Assembly: GCA_900549895.1 (NCBI GenBank)
Contig: URQG01000082.1
Location: 1-7,630 of the forward strand
Length of the DNA stretch: 7,630 bases
Direction: 5' to 3'
From: an uncultured Lachnobacterium sp.
Lineage (GTDB): Bacteria > Bacillota > Clostridia > Lachnospirales > Lachnospiraceae
In this document: piece by piece, positions 1 through 6,366 of the stretch
Position numbering within the stretch: the stretch's first letter is position 1
How the letters are laid out: every line of letters begins with the position of its first letter
Translations under genes and position numbers: made by a program
The notes under the pieces: generated by a model
Told to the model about the DNA's origin: nothing
Databases searched by the model: none
What the model saw: only the letters and a program-made list of their open reading frames with translations

Positions 1-34
1 AGCCTATCTGATCACGACAAACCCGAATTTGCCG

Positions 35-1711
35 CTACCCTATACCGCGATGTAACAAACTCGGATACACAATAAAGCAAATAGTTCCTACCGCAAGCGA
101 TGTGAACATACAAAATACTGCTCCAAGCGCCAGCCCCTGTAATACTGTGCCGATAGCGAAAGCAATTGCAATAACCACAATGATAAATGCACGAAGCATC
201 ATCTGCAACATCGACTTTACGACATCCATCGCGCTGGATGGCAGGATTGCCTGCAGTAAAAGCCCAAAACAGGAGAACATAAAGTCCATGGAAACCAATG
301 TTGCCAGCCAGAGAAGTGCCATCAAGGGATTACCGCGGAGAATTACCGTTGCCACAACAATTCCCGGAAGCAGATCCAACACACAATCCACACTTCCGGC
401 GAGTATCGCATACAACACTTTTTTGTATGGATCCTCCGGCACCAGGAAAAGCCAATTATGTGACGATTCGATTTCAATCGGATTACCAAAGTTTCGGAAG
501 AACAATGTCAAAGCCATGATAAGTCCGATAACGGAAATCTCACGTAAATCTGTCTTGTATGCCATAAATGCAGCTCCAAGACCTCCGATTGCAAGGTACA
601 AAAGAAGTGTGTTTGTCACAAAACCAAATTTGGAGAAACGTCTTCGGTTCAGAATGGATTTGTGAAGGAACACAGATGCTCCCCAGCCTTTCAATTCATA
701 TGATTTCCGCACCTTATGCTCCAGTTTTTGGGCCCGCTTTGCAGACTGCTTCTTATCTTTATTGATATTTCTGCCCTCTAAAGCGGCTTTCGTCATATCA
801 TCACGTTTCTGTGCCCCGGCAAGCGCGTCCTCATAGAAGTCCGCCTTAATATGCCAGATCCCCCAGACAAGCGCAATCAGGAACACAAGATTGAGCGCCA
901 TATAACCAAGTGATGCCAATACATGGCCGTTGATCGCATTCATAACCATAGCTTTGTACCAGCCAAAGACCGGAATATAATTCGACCAGTCGGCTCCATA
1001 GGTCAGGCGAAGTGTTGCCATATAATCACTACCGGTCGAGATGTATACCGCGCCGGTTGCTGCAACAACCAAAAGTCCCACCGCAAACACAAACGGAACA
1101 ACATATTTCTTCAGATGCTCATATGTCGCGGTCAAAGTATAAGTAAACACGGACATCAGCTTGGACATAAAAAGCAACATTCCCCATGCAAGGAAAATCG
1201 CAACAATCGCAAAATTGTCCAATCCCAGAATCAATTTCATACTCGGGACCTGAAAGATCAGATAAAACGTAAAGAACAACAATGCCAGTATTTGAAACGA
1301 AAGTCGAAACATAAGCACAGTCTGCGCCTTTAGCGGAGCAGCAAATAGGATGTTGGCATCCGCCATCAGAAAGAAATCACTTCCCTTTTTGGATCCTCCG
1401 TAGATTCCCCAAAGCACAACCACGAGAAGAAGTATCATCGTCGCAGCCGGGATGCTCTCGCGGATGGCATCCGCATGTACCGTCATAAAATCTTCTTCCA
1501 TTTGTGCCGGGTCATTTGTCTTATCATCCTTTGAAACCGAGCTTTCCGTCCGGGCCTGATCTTCTACAAGTGAACTGATAAATCCGACACTTCCTCCGAT
1601 AACGCCACCGATCAGGAAACTGCACAGGATAACAATCATGACTTTGCTTTTAAAGATCTTTTTGATCGTATTGATGAAAGTATGCAGCGCATAATATCCC
1701 CAAAGTCTCAT
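35..1711 (-). CDS. ABC exporter permease subunit (putative ABC_export family)
   Basis: A 558-residue integral membrane protein, complete in the window (TAG stop at 35-37). It is probably the membrane half of an ABC exporter whose ATPase is the gene just upstream. Hydrophobic segments lie at about residues 24-47, 88-105, 132-153, 166-188, 204-226, 268-288, 364-406, 434-456, 463-486, 503-521 and 525-549, giving two membrane clusters. A very basic, Lys/Arg-rich hydrophilic stretch (about 296-345) separates them and is likely cytoplasmic. An acidic, Lys/Asp-rich loop (50-85) follows the first helix. The start is fixed by a GGAGG about 6 nt upstream and by the ATGA overlap (1708-1711) with the ATPase stop, which implies translational coupling. 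Large permeases next to EcsA-type ATPases are known in Bacillota; the family assignment rests on topology and context. The substrate cannot be read from sequence. Confidence 0.8.
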   Translation of the reverse strand: MRLWGYYALHTFINTIKKIFKSKVMIVILCSFLIGGVIGGSVGFISSLVEDQARTESSVSKDDKTNDPAQMEEDFMTVHADAIRESIPAATMILLLVVVLWGIYGGSKKGSDFFLMADANILFAAPLKAQTVLMFRLSFQILALLFFTFYLIFQVPSMKLILGLDNFAIVAIFLAWGMLLFMSKLMSVFTYTLTATYEHLKKYVVPFVFAVGLLVVAATGAVYISTGSDYMATLRLTYGADWSNYIPVFGWYKAMVMNAINGHVLASLGYMALNLVFLIALVWGIWHIKADFYEDALAGAQKRDDMTKAALEGRNINKDKKQSAKRAQKLEHKVRKSYELKGWGASVFLHKSILNRRRFSKFGFVTNTLLLYLAIGGLGAAFMAYKTDLREISVIGLIMALTLFFRNFGNPIEIESSHNWLFLVPEDPYKKVLYAILAGSVDCVLDLLPGIVVATVILRGNPLMALLWLATLVSMDFMFSCFGLLLQAILPSSAMDVVKSMLQMMLRAFIIVVIAIAFAIGTVLQGLALGAVFCMFTSLAVGTICFIVYPSLLHRGIG

Positions 1712-2412
1712 ACTGCACCTCCTTCGGTAATCTCGAAGAAGATGTCTTCCAAACTCTTATCTCCTTTACCCATCTTGTCGCGCTCCACCACTGCAGCCAC
1801 ACGCCCCTTCATCATAATGTAAGTCGTATCCCATAGTTCTTCAATGGAATCGATCATATGTGTACTGACAAGAACAGAGGCTCCTTGCTGCTTTAATTCA
1901 AGCAGCAGTGACTTCAGTTCCTTGATCGCATGCGGATCAAGACCGATCATCGGCTCATCAAATAAGATCAGTTTCGGCTTTGGAAGCAGACCGCAACAAA
2001 TGCTTAACTTCTGCTGCATGCCTTTGGATAGTTCGTCGCCGAATTTCTTTTTCTTATCATCCAGTTCAAAGCGTCGCAGCAATTCTTCCTTATAATCCTT
2101 ATAATTATCCAGCTTATAAGCGCGGGCAACAAACTCTAGGTGTTCATCCACCGTAAGATTCGGATACAGTGACGGGATCTCCGGAATATATCCCATAATG
2201 CGTTTTGCTTCAATGGATTTATTTAATAATCCATCCACCGTTACGCTTCCCTGGTATTTGAGAAATCCGATAATACTCTTAATGATCGTTGACTTTCCGG
2301 CACCGTTCGGTCCAAGAAGCACTGCAATCTGTCCGTCTGCAATCTGCAAAGAAATGTTTTCATTTGCGATCACTTTGCCATATTTCTTTGTAACATTGTT
2401 TACACTTAACAT
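1708..2412 (-). CDS. ABC transporter ATP-binding protein, EcsA-like
   Basis: A 234-residue cytoplasmic ATPase that energises the adjacent permease. Walker A is GPNGAGKST (34-42), the signature is LSKGM (128-132) in place of LSGGQ, Walker B is LILFDEP (148-154), the D-loop region is GLDP (157-160), and the switch His is H185 in STH. At the Q-loop the sequence is YIPEIP with Glu78 where most ABC proteins have Gln. This motif, the SKGM signature, the GASVLVSTH stretch and the SLEDIFFEIT tail all resemble Bacillus subtilis EcsA as I recall it, so I place it in that subgroup. AGGAGG lies about 7 nt upstream of the ATG. It is the first gene of a two-gene operon. In Bacillus, EcsAB affects protein secretion and regulated proteolysis; whether this pair does the same is inference. 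I found no convincing promoter in the 280 nt upstream. Confidence 0.9.
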   Translation of the reverse strand: MLSVNNVTKKYGKVIANENISLQIADGQIAVLLGPNGAGKSTIIKSIIGFLKYQGSVTVDGLLNKSIEAKRIMGYIPEIPSLYPNLTVDEHLEFVARAYKLDNYKDYKEELLRRFELDDKKKKFGDELSKGMQQKLSICCGLLPKPKLILFDEPMIGLDPHAIKELKSLLLELKQQGASVLVSTHMIDSIEELWDTTYIMMKGRVAAVVERDKMGKGDKSLEDIFFEITEGGAV

Positions 2413-2614
2413 AACTTTCCTCCTGAATATCAGTAACTTTCACTATCTTTAGCGTTTTCAGCAAACCTTCCATTCATAAACCTCTATCAGAATACCATAT
2501 ATCCCTTTCGCAAACACTTTCTGCATCTTAACATTTCCTTAAAGCCACAGTATAAGTGCAATTCTCAGTTCTTCACACCAATACACGGTCACTTATATCC
2601 CGTTCCGGCAAACG

Positions 2615-2649
2615 AAAAAAGCGCCACTTCCAAACGAAGTGACGCGCTT
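2615..2649 (-). terminator. Intrinsic terminator of lysA
   Basis: Read on the minus strand, AAGCGC-gt-CACTTC, a five-base loop, then GAAGTGGCGCTT form a 12-bp stem with a 2-nt bulge. A run of T (2615-2620 as A on the plus strand) follows. It lies 45 nt past the lysA stop, so lysA is probably transcribed separately from the exporter operon downstream. Confidence 0.85.
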
Positions 2650-2693
2650 GTACAAATTGTTATTTTGCAAATGCAGCATGCATTTTATAGTAT

Positions 2694-3962
2694 TTATCGA
2701 GTGATCTTAAGATCATCGAAACAGTCAAATGTTGCGAAATAATCTTCCGGTGTCTCTGCACGGCGGATCAATTGTACGCTTCCGTCTTCCTTCAGAAGTA
2801 ATTCAGCGGAACGAAGACGTCCGTTGTAATTATATCCCATCGAAAATCCGTGTGCTCCGGTATCATGGATCACAAGGTAATCGCCCATATCGATCTTCGG
2901 CAGCTTACGGTCAATTGCAAACTTATCACAATTCTCGCAAAGGCTTCCCGTCACATCATATACATAATCACATGGCGCATTTTCCTTGCCAAGAACCGTA
3001 ATATGATGGTATGCACCGTAGATGGCTGGACGCATCAGGTTGGCCGCACATGCATCCACTCCGATGTACTCCTTGTAAATATGCTTCTCATGGATTGCCT
3101 TGGTAACAAGACATCCATACGGTCCGAGCATGAATCTTCCCATCTCGGAGTAGATTGCAACATCCCCCATACCTGCAGGAACAAGAACTTCATCATAAGC
3201 TTTATGAACGCCCTCACCGATCACATGGATATCGTTTGGCTCCTTGTCCGGTGTATAAGGGATTCCGACACCTCCGGAGAGGTTTACAAAACAGATATCG
3301 CATCCTGTCTTGTCACGTAACTCAACAACCAGTTCAAATAACTGTCTTGCAAGCTTCGGATAATACTCGTTTGTTACTGTATTACTGGCTAAAAAGGCAT
3401 GGATTCCGAAATGCTTCGCACCCTTGCTCTTTAATACTTTGTATGCTTCAATGATCTGATCCTTGGTCATTCCGTACTTGGAATCTCCCGGATTGTCCAT
3501 GATTCCGTTGCTCAGTTCAAATACTCCGCCCGGATTGTAGCGGCAGCTGATGGTTTCCGGAATGTGACCGATCGTTTTCTCTAAAAAATCAATGTGTGTG
3601 AAATCGTCCAGATTGATGATTGCGCCAAGCTCGTCTGCATATGCAAATTCCTCAGCCGGTGTATCGTTGGAAGAAAACATAATATGCTTTCCGTCAAATC
3701 CACAGGATTTTGCCAGCATCAGTTCTGTGTAGGAAGAACAGTCACATCCCATATCGTAATCCTGTAAAATCTTAAGGATATATGGGTTTGGTGTTGCCTT
3801 TACCGCAAAATACTCGCGGAAGTTCGGATTCCATGCGAAAGCTTCCTTGACTGCCTTGGCATTCTCGCGGATTCCTTTCTCATCATATAAATGGAATGGT
3901 GTCGGATATGTTTTAACGATCTCTTCCACCTGACTCTTGGTTACAAACGGTTTCTTTTCCAT
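2694..3962 (-). CDS. lysA: Diaminopimelate decarboxylase
   Basis: A 422-residue, fold-type III PLP enzyme that decarboxylates meso-diaminopimelate to L-lysine in the cytoplasm. The PLP-binding Lys is K55 in YFAVKATPNP. Other family marks are SKYGM (161-165), the phosphate-binding SGGVG (229-233), EMGRF (273-277), the NLMRPAIYGAYHH block (308-320), the catalytic Cys C342 in LCENCDKF, and HDTGAHGFSMGYNYN near the C-terminus (366-380). These last blocks match LysA rather than ornithine or arginine decarboxylases. One oddity: where LysA normally has HIGS, this protein reads GIHAFLASN (186-194), with Phe190 replacing the His that stacks on the PLP ring. The length is typical. AAAGGAG lies about 9 nt before the ATG. 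It is apparently monocistronic, with a terminator behind it. A related carboxynorspermidine or other diamino-acid decarboxylase is the main alternative. Confidence 0.88.
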   Translation of the reverse strand: MEKKPFVTKSQVEEIVKTYPTPFHLYDEKGIRENAKAVKEAFAWNPNFREYFAVKATPNPYILKILQDYDMGCDCSSYTELMLAKSCGFDGKHIMFSSNDTPAEEFAYADELGAIINLDDFTHIDFLEKTIGHIPETISCRYNPGGVFELSNGIMDNPGDSKYGMTKDQIIEAYKVLKSKGAKHFGIHAFLASNTVTNEYYPKLARQLFELVVELRDKTGCDICFVNLSGGVGIPYTPDKEPNDIHVIGEGVHKAYDEVLVPAGMGDVAIYSEMGRFMLGPYGCLVTKAIHEKHIYKEYIGVDACAANLMRPAIYGAYHHITVLGKENAPCDYVYDVTGSLCENCDKFAIDRKLPKIDMGDYLVIHDTGAHGFSMGYNYNGRLRSAELLLKEDGSVQLIRRAETPEDYFATFDCFDDLKITR

Positions 3963-3980
3963 GATAGTATTCTCCTTTAT

Positions 3981-4002
3981 TCCGGAATCGAATGTATCCG
4001 GA
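3981..4002 (-). promoter_or_regulatory. Small hairpin next to the lysA ribosome binding site
   Basis: Two copies of the self-complementary hexamer TCCGGA (3981-3986 and 3997-4002) can pair as a 6-bp stem with a 10-nt loop in the lysA leader. The stem ends 2 nt from the AAAGGAG element (3972-3978). It could tune access to the ribosome binding site, but there is no evidence that it is regulated. Confidence 0.35.
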
Positions 4003-4073
4003 GATTTCTCTATATATCAGAATTTTCACGACTTCAGTGCATAAACGCCCTAAAGTTTTACGCTTTGAAATCT

Positions 4074-4102
4074 ATGCTACAACAACTATATTACAAATTC
4101 AA
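4074..4102 (-). promoter_or_regulatory. lysA: Candidate lysA promoter
   Basis: On the minus strand TTGAAT (4097-4102) and TAGCAT (4074-4079) are 17 bp apart, a fair match to the sigma-A consensus. This would give a leader of about 105 nt. An alternative -10, TATAGT (4085-4090), has no good -35. The leader is too short and lacks the conserved core for a lysine riboswitch. Confidence 0.35.
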
Positions 4103-4121
4103 GCAATTTTCGCGCTTTTAC

Positions 4122-4150
4122 TTTAACTTTCTCATTAATTATGTTATGAT
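4122..4150 (+). promoter_or_regulatory. Extended -10 promoter of the transglycosylase gene
   Basis: TATGAT (4145-4150) is preceded by TG one base away (4142-4143), an extended -10 element. Upstream, TTAACT (4123-4128, 16-bp spacer) or TTTAAC (4122-4127, 17-bp spacer) is a weak -35, which is typical with extended -10 promoters. The expected start point, about 7 bases past the -10, falls on the A of the ATG at 4157. Confidence 0.6.
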
Positions 4151-4156
4151 ACAAGC

Positions 4157-4915
4157 ATGAGTGTTACGATTTTACCATATATTGATAAAGTAAATAAAGC
4201 AAACACCGTAGATGCAAAATCCTCAGGAACGGACATACCGTCGGATGCTGTCCTTGACAGTTTCCGCGAAGTGTTAGCTGCTGCGGAGCGTACCCAGCAG
4301 GCGATGGCTGTGGACGCGCTTCTGGCTGCCGAAAGTTCGGGAAGTATTTCACCCGCTACGATTCAAAAGCTGCTCGGATTTAATCCGCAGCCGAATATTC
4401 CGGTTGCCAATACTGCGACGGTAAGCGGTACACAGTCCTCTGACACGACTTCCGCCGACACGCAGGCAGCATCCGGTACCGGATCGACCGATAACACATC
4501 CGCTGTATCAAGCGGCACAACTTCCTCTTCTTCCAAGACGGATCTGGATGCTTACTTTGAAGAAGCTGCCCGTACTTACGGAGTGGATGTCAATCTGCTT
4601 AAAGCGATTGCACATACGGAATCCAATTTCAATCCGAATGCAACCAGTTCTGCCGGTGCAATGGGCGTAATGCAATTAATGCCGTCTACCGCCAAGAGTC
4701 TCGGTATCAAAGATGCATACAATGCACGTGACAATATTATGGGTGGTGCCAAGGTCATCTCCCAACACCTTTCCCGCTACAACGGTGATGTCTCACTTGC
4801 GCTTGCCGCATACAACGCCGGCAGCGGTAACGTGGAAAAATATGGCGGCATACCGCCTTTTACCGAAACACAAAACTACGTCAAAAAAGTTCTTGCATAT
4901 TACAAAGGCGCCTAG
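4157..4915 (+). CDS. Lytic transglycosylase (SLT/GEWL domain), no signal peptide
   Basis: A 252-residue protein with a C-terminal peptidoglycan lytic transglycosylase domain (about 128-250). The catalytic Glu is E155 in AHTESNFNP. It is followed by the family motifs GAMGVMQLMP (167-176), AYNAGSGNV (218-226) and the closing PFTETQNYVKKVLAYY block. Such enzymes cleave the MurNAc-GlcNAc bond and form 1,6-anhydro ends. The domain is joined by a low-complexity Ser/Thr/Gly/Asp linker (about 88-127) to an N-terminal part (1-75) with a predicted helix (33-58) that I do not recognise. There is no signal peptide, lipobox or membrane helix, which is odd for an enzyme that acts on the wall. The ATG at 4157 has no Shine-Dalgarno sequence, and no alternative start in the next 45 codons has one. 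The promoter position suggests a leaderless mRNA. The gene is monocistronic and convergent with the S1 gene. Confidence 0.9.
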   Translation: MSVTILPYIDKVNKANTVDAKSSGTDIPSDAVLDSFREVLAAAERTQQAMAVDALLAAESSGSISPATIQKLLGFNPQPNIPVANTATVSGTQSSDTTSADTQAASGTGSTDNTSAVSSGTTSSSSKTDLDAYFEEAARTYGVDVNLLKAIAHTESNFNPNATSSAGAMGVMQLMPSTAKSLGIKDAYNARDNIMGGAKVISQHLSRYNGDVSLALAAYNAGSGNVEKYGGIPPFTETQNYVKKVLAYYKGA

Positions 4916-4945
4916 GATACGTTATCCCAAGCGCCTTTGCTTATT
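4904..4945 (+). terminator. Terminator overlapping the end of the transglycosylase gene
   Basis: AAAGGCGC (4904-4911) pairs perfectly with GCGCCTTT (4931-4938). Inside, GGATA (4915-4919) pairs with TATCC (4923-4927) around a CGT loop. The stop codon (4913-4915) lies within the hairpin. The downstream tail is T-rich but interrupted (GCTTATTTTC). Confidence 0.7.
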
Positions 4946-4977
4946 TTCATTCATTTCATGTCTTTCCAAAACAGCAG

Positions 4978-4994
4978 TCTGTGTTTTCCACAGA
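4978..4994 (-). terminator. Possible weak terminator of the S1-domain gene
   Basis: TCTGTG and CACAGA form a 6-bp stem around a 5-nt loop. On the minus strand a short TTTT follows after 6 nt. It sits about 37 nt beyond the S1 gene stop, in the convergent intergenic region. It is weak by itself; the hairpin at 4904-4938 could also block minus-strand transcripts. Confidence 0.35.
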
Positions 4995-5031
4995 TTGATT
5001 TCTATCCATTCACTACTGATTACATTGAAAT

Positions 5032-5961
5032 TTACTGTAACTTCAGTCCGGCAAGCAATGATCCGAGACTTGTTGATGCGTTCTCATTGGAGATGTACTC
5101 TTCTGCCTGTGCTTCTTCTTCCGTCTGCACATCATCATCCGGAATAATCTCTTCCAAAGCCTTCATACTGAGACTTACCTTATTATCGTTCGTGTTGATG
5201 ATCTTGGCTTTTACCTTCTGGCCTTCTTTCAACACCTCATGTACCGAACCGATACGTTTCTGGCTGATCTGCGAGATATGGACCAGACCGCTGATTCCAT
5301 TACCCAAATTGATAAAAGCGCCATACGGCATAATGGACTCAACCGTACCCTCTACAACCGATCCCGGAACCAGCATCGCGATACGATGATTACGCTCCTC
5401 TTCCTGCTGCTTTCTTGCTACGACTTTGCCGGAGAGAACAAGACGGTTCTTCTCCTTATCAACGGTAATCACCTGTACTGTCACATCCTTGCCGATCCAT
5501 TTGTCGGTATCCTCTACATAATCCGTTGACAGCTGGGAAGCCGGGATAAATGCGCGAATACCCTCCAGATATGCAACAACTCCGCTTGGAACACTCTCCT
5601 TGATACGAACCGTTACCTGTGTCTCGTTCTCGAGCATCTCCTGCAGTTTTTCCCATGCAAGCACATCGTTGGCTTCCTTCTTGGACAATTCGATATTGCC
5701 GTTACCGTCATCCACTTTAATAACCGTTGCTTCTATGACATCTCCCGGCTGAAGCTGCTCCTTCGGGTTAAAATCAGGATCATTGCTCAGGTTCTCAACC
5801 TTGATGATACCTTGTGTATAATAATTGAGGTCCAGTATTACCTCTTCCTCCGATACTGTGATCACACTTCCGCTTACAATATCGCCCTCGCTGATTGTGC
5901 GGAAAGAACGCTCAAGTTCCTTTTCATAATCCTTCATGGATTCTGTCGTATTGTCTGCCAT
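5032..5961 (-). CDS. S1-domain RNA-binding protein (ribosomal protein S1-like, three domains)
   Basis: A 309-residue cytoplasmic protein with three S1 (OB-fold) RNA-binding domains at about 24-95, 108-180 and 197-268. The third is the most canonical: VPGSVVEGTVESIMPYGAF, then LVHISQIS and the KVSLSMKAL end. An acidic tail (274-291) leads to a C-terminus ending GSLLAGLKLQ. Escherichia coli S1 has six domains and the usual Bacillota S1/YpfD about four, so this is a short version. It may bind mRNA and assist translation, but whether it is the main S1 or a paralogue cannot be decided here. Many Clostridia carry a second S1 block fused to IspH. The start ATG is preceded by a GGGG stretch about 6 nt away, weaker than the ribosome binding sites of its neighbours. 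A structured leader and a good sigma-A promoter lie upstream. Confidence 0.85.
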   Translation of the reverse strand: MADNTTESMKDYEKELERSFRTISEGDIVSGSVITVSEEEVILDLNYYTQGIIKVENLSNDPDFNPKEQLQPGDVIEATVIKVDDGNGNIELSKKEANDVLAWEKLQEMLENETQVTVRIKESVPSGVVAYLEGIRAFIPASQLSTDYVEDTDKWIGKDVTVQVITVDKEKNRLVLSGKVVARKQQEEERNHRIAMLVPGSVVEGTVESIMPYGAFINLGNGISGLVHISQISQKRIGSVHEVLKEGQKVKAKIINTNDNKVSLSMKALEEIIPDDDVQTEEEAQAEEYISNENASTSLGSLLAGLKLQ

Positions 5962-6098
5962 ATTTTTCCCCTACCCTTCCTGAAATTACATTTGATTCAT
6001 GCAGATTCATTCCTGCACACGCGCGCCACCTGTTTGCGCACATTTTTTTGTTTATTCGCAGTGCCCACCTGGGAAATCTCGGATTTCCCTCGTTGCTT
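5962..6098 (-). promoter_or_regulatory. Structured 5' leader of the S1-domain gene (three hairpins)
   Basis: This is the non-coding half of the 413-nt gap between 5962 and 6374. From the predicted start near 6098 the minus-strand RNA can form: GGGAAAT/ATTTCCC, 7 bp (6071-6089); an 8-bp GC-rich stem at 6019-6043 with a 9-nt loop; and TGCAG/CTGCA, 5 bp (6000-6017). The second stem contains two G-U pairs on the minus strand that would be C-A mismatches on the plus strand, so it fits a minus-strand RNA better. No known riboswitch core was recognised. Confidence 0.45.
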
Positions 6099-6104
6099 TC
6101 GCTC

Positions 6105-6134
6105 AGTATACCACATCTACTGCTTTTTTTTCAA
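6105..6134 (-). promoter_or_regulatory. Sigma-A promoter of the S1-domain gene
   Basis: On the minus strand TTGAAA (6129-6134) and TATACT (6105-6110) are separated by 18 bp. The -10 is extended by TG one base upstream. Each hexamer matches consensus at five of six positions. A second, weaker candidate lies further up, with TATGAT at 6142-6147. Confidence 0.7.
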
Positions 6135-6183
6135 ACTTCCTATCATATTTCAGACAAAAAGTGAACAAGTTTCTCATTTACCC

Positions 6184-6210
6184 TAAATGAAATCCGGTTT
6201 GAACCGATAT
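6184..6210 (+). promoter_or_regulatory. Sigma-28/sigma-D (flagellar) promoter
   Basis: TAAA (6184-6187), a 15-bp spacer and ACCGATAT (6203-6210) match the Bacillus sigma-D consensus TAAA-N15-GCCGATAT at all but one base. Transcription would start near 6216 and run toward the calcium-loop gene at 6375. This is the main sequence evidence that the gene belongs to the motility regulon. Confidence 0.75.
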
Positions 6211-6270
6211 ATATATTGCAAACAGTAATTGGCCTTTCATTGCTTGCATAATTAAATACAATAGCCAGGG

Positions 6271-6314
6271 ACGGTGTCACGAAGGAATGGATTTTTTCGA
6301 TGACCCGTTTTTTT
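6271..6314 (+). terminator. Intrinsic-terminator-like hairpin inside the leader
   Basis: ACGG, GTCA and CGAA (6271-6283) pair with TTCG, TGAC and CCGT (6296-6308). This gives 12 bp with one bulged base on each side and a 12-nt loop, followed by seven T (6308-6314). It lies between the sigma-D promoter and the TTG start, so it could end a short RNA of about 100 nt or act as an attenuator. The minus strand has no T-run after the stem, so it is directional. Confidence 0.6.
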
Positions 6315-6360
6315 ATTTCATTTATGAAGGGATGCATTTAAGAAATAATCGGCGGAGTTT

Positions 6361-6366
6361 AGGAGG
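6361..6366 (+). promoter_or_regulatory. Ribosome binding site that decides a TTG start
   Basis: AGGAGG is followed after 8 nt by TTG at 6375. An ATG directly abutting it (6367) is too close to initiate well and would read only three codons to a stop. The next in-frame ATG (6402) has no ribosome binding site. Confidence 0.75.

Noticed and set aside
102..1333. Long plus-strand frames opposite the permease gene
   Set aside because: They are shadows: no ribosome binding sites, and they lie opposite a gene with clear membrane topology and operon structure.
2413..2613. Promoter of the exporter operon
   Set aside because: Candidate -10 boxes on the minus strand (TATACT, and TATTCT with an upstream TG) lack acceptable -35 boxes at the right distance, so none is listed as a feature.
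2729..3454. Plus-strand frames opposite lysA
   Set aside because: The opposite strand encodes a full decarboxylase with all blocks in place; these frames have no family motifs or ribosome binding sites.
3963..4073. Lysine riboswitch before lysA
   Set aside because: The leader is only about 105 nt and none of the conserved L-box core or junctions is seen; only one small hairpin is present.
6019..6049. Plus-strand terminator (GC-rich stem followed by T7)
   Set aside because: On the plus strand the stem has two C-A mismatches and no plus-strand gene lies just upstream; the structure fits the minus-strand leader better.
6211..6315. Cyclic di-GMP riboswitch in the leader of the calcium-loop gene
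   Set aside because: Fragments such as GCAAAC and TAGCCAGG occur, but the order and paired elements of GEMM-I or GEMM-II are absent.
6143..6337. Minus-strand 64-codon frame with a natural-looking protein
   Set aside because: It has no ribosome binding site and no promoter, and it runs across the sigma-D promoter and leader hairpin of the opposite strand, which are better supported.
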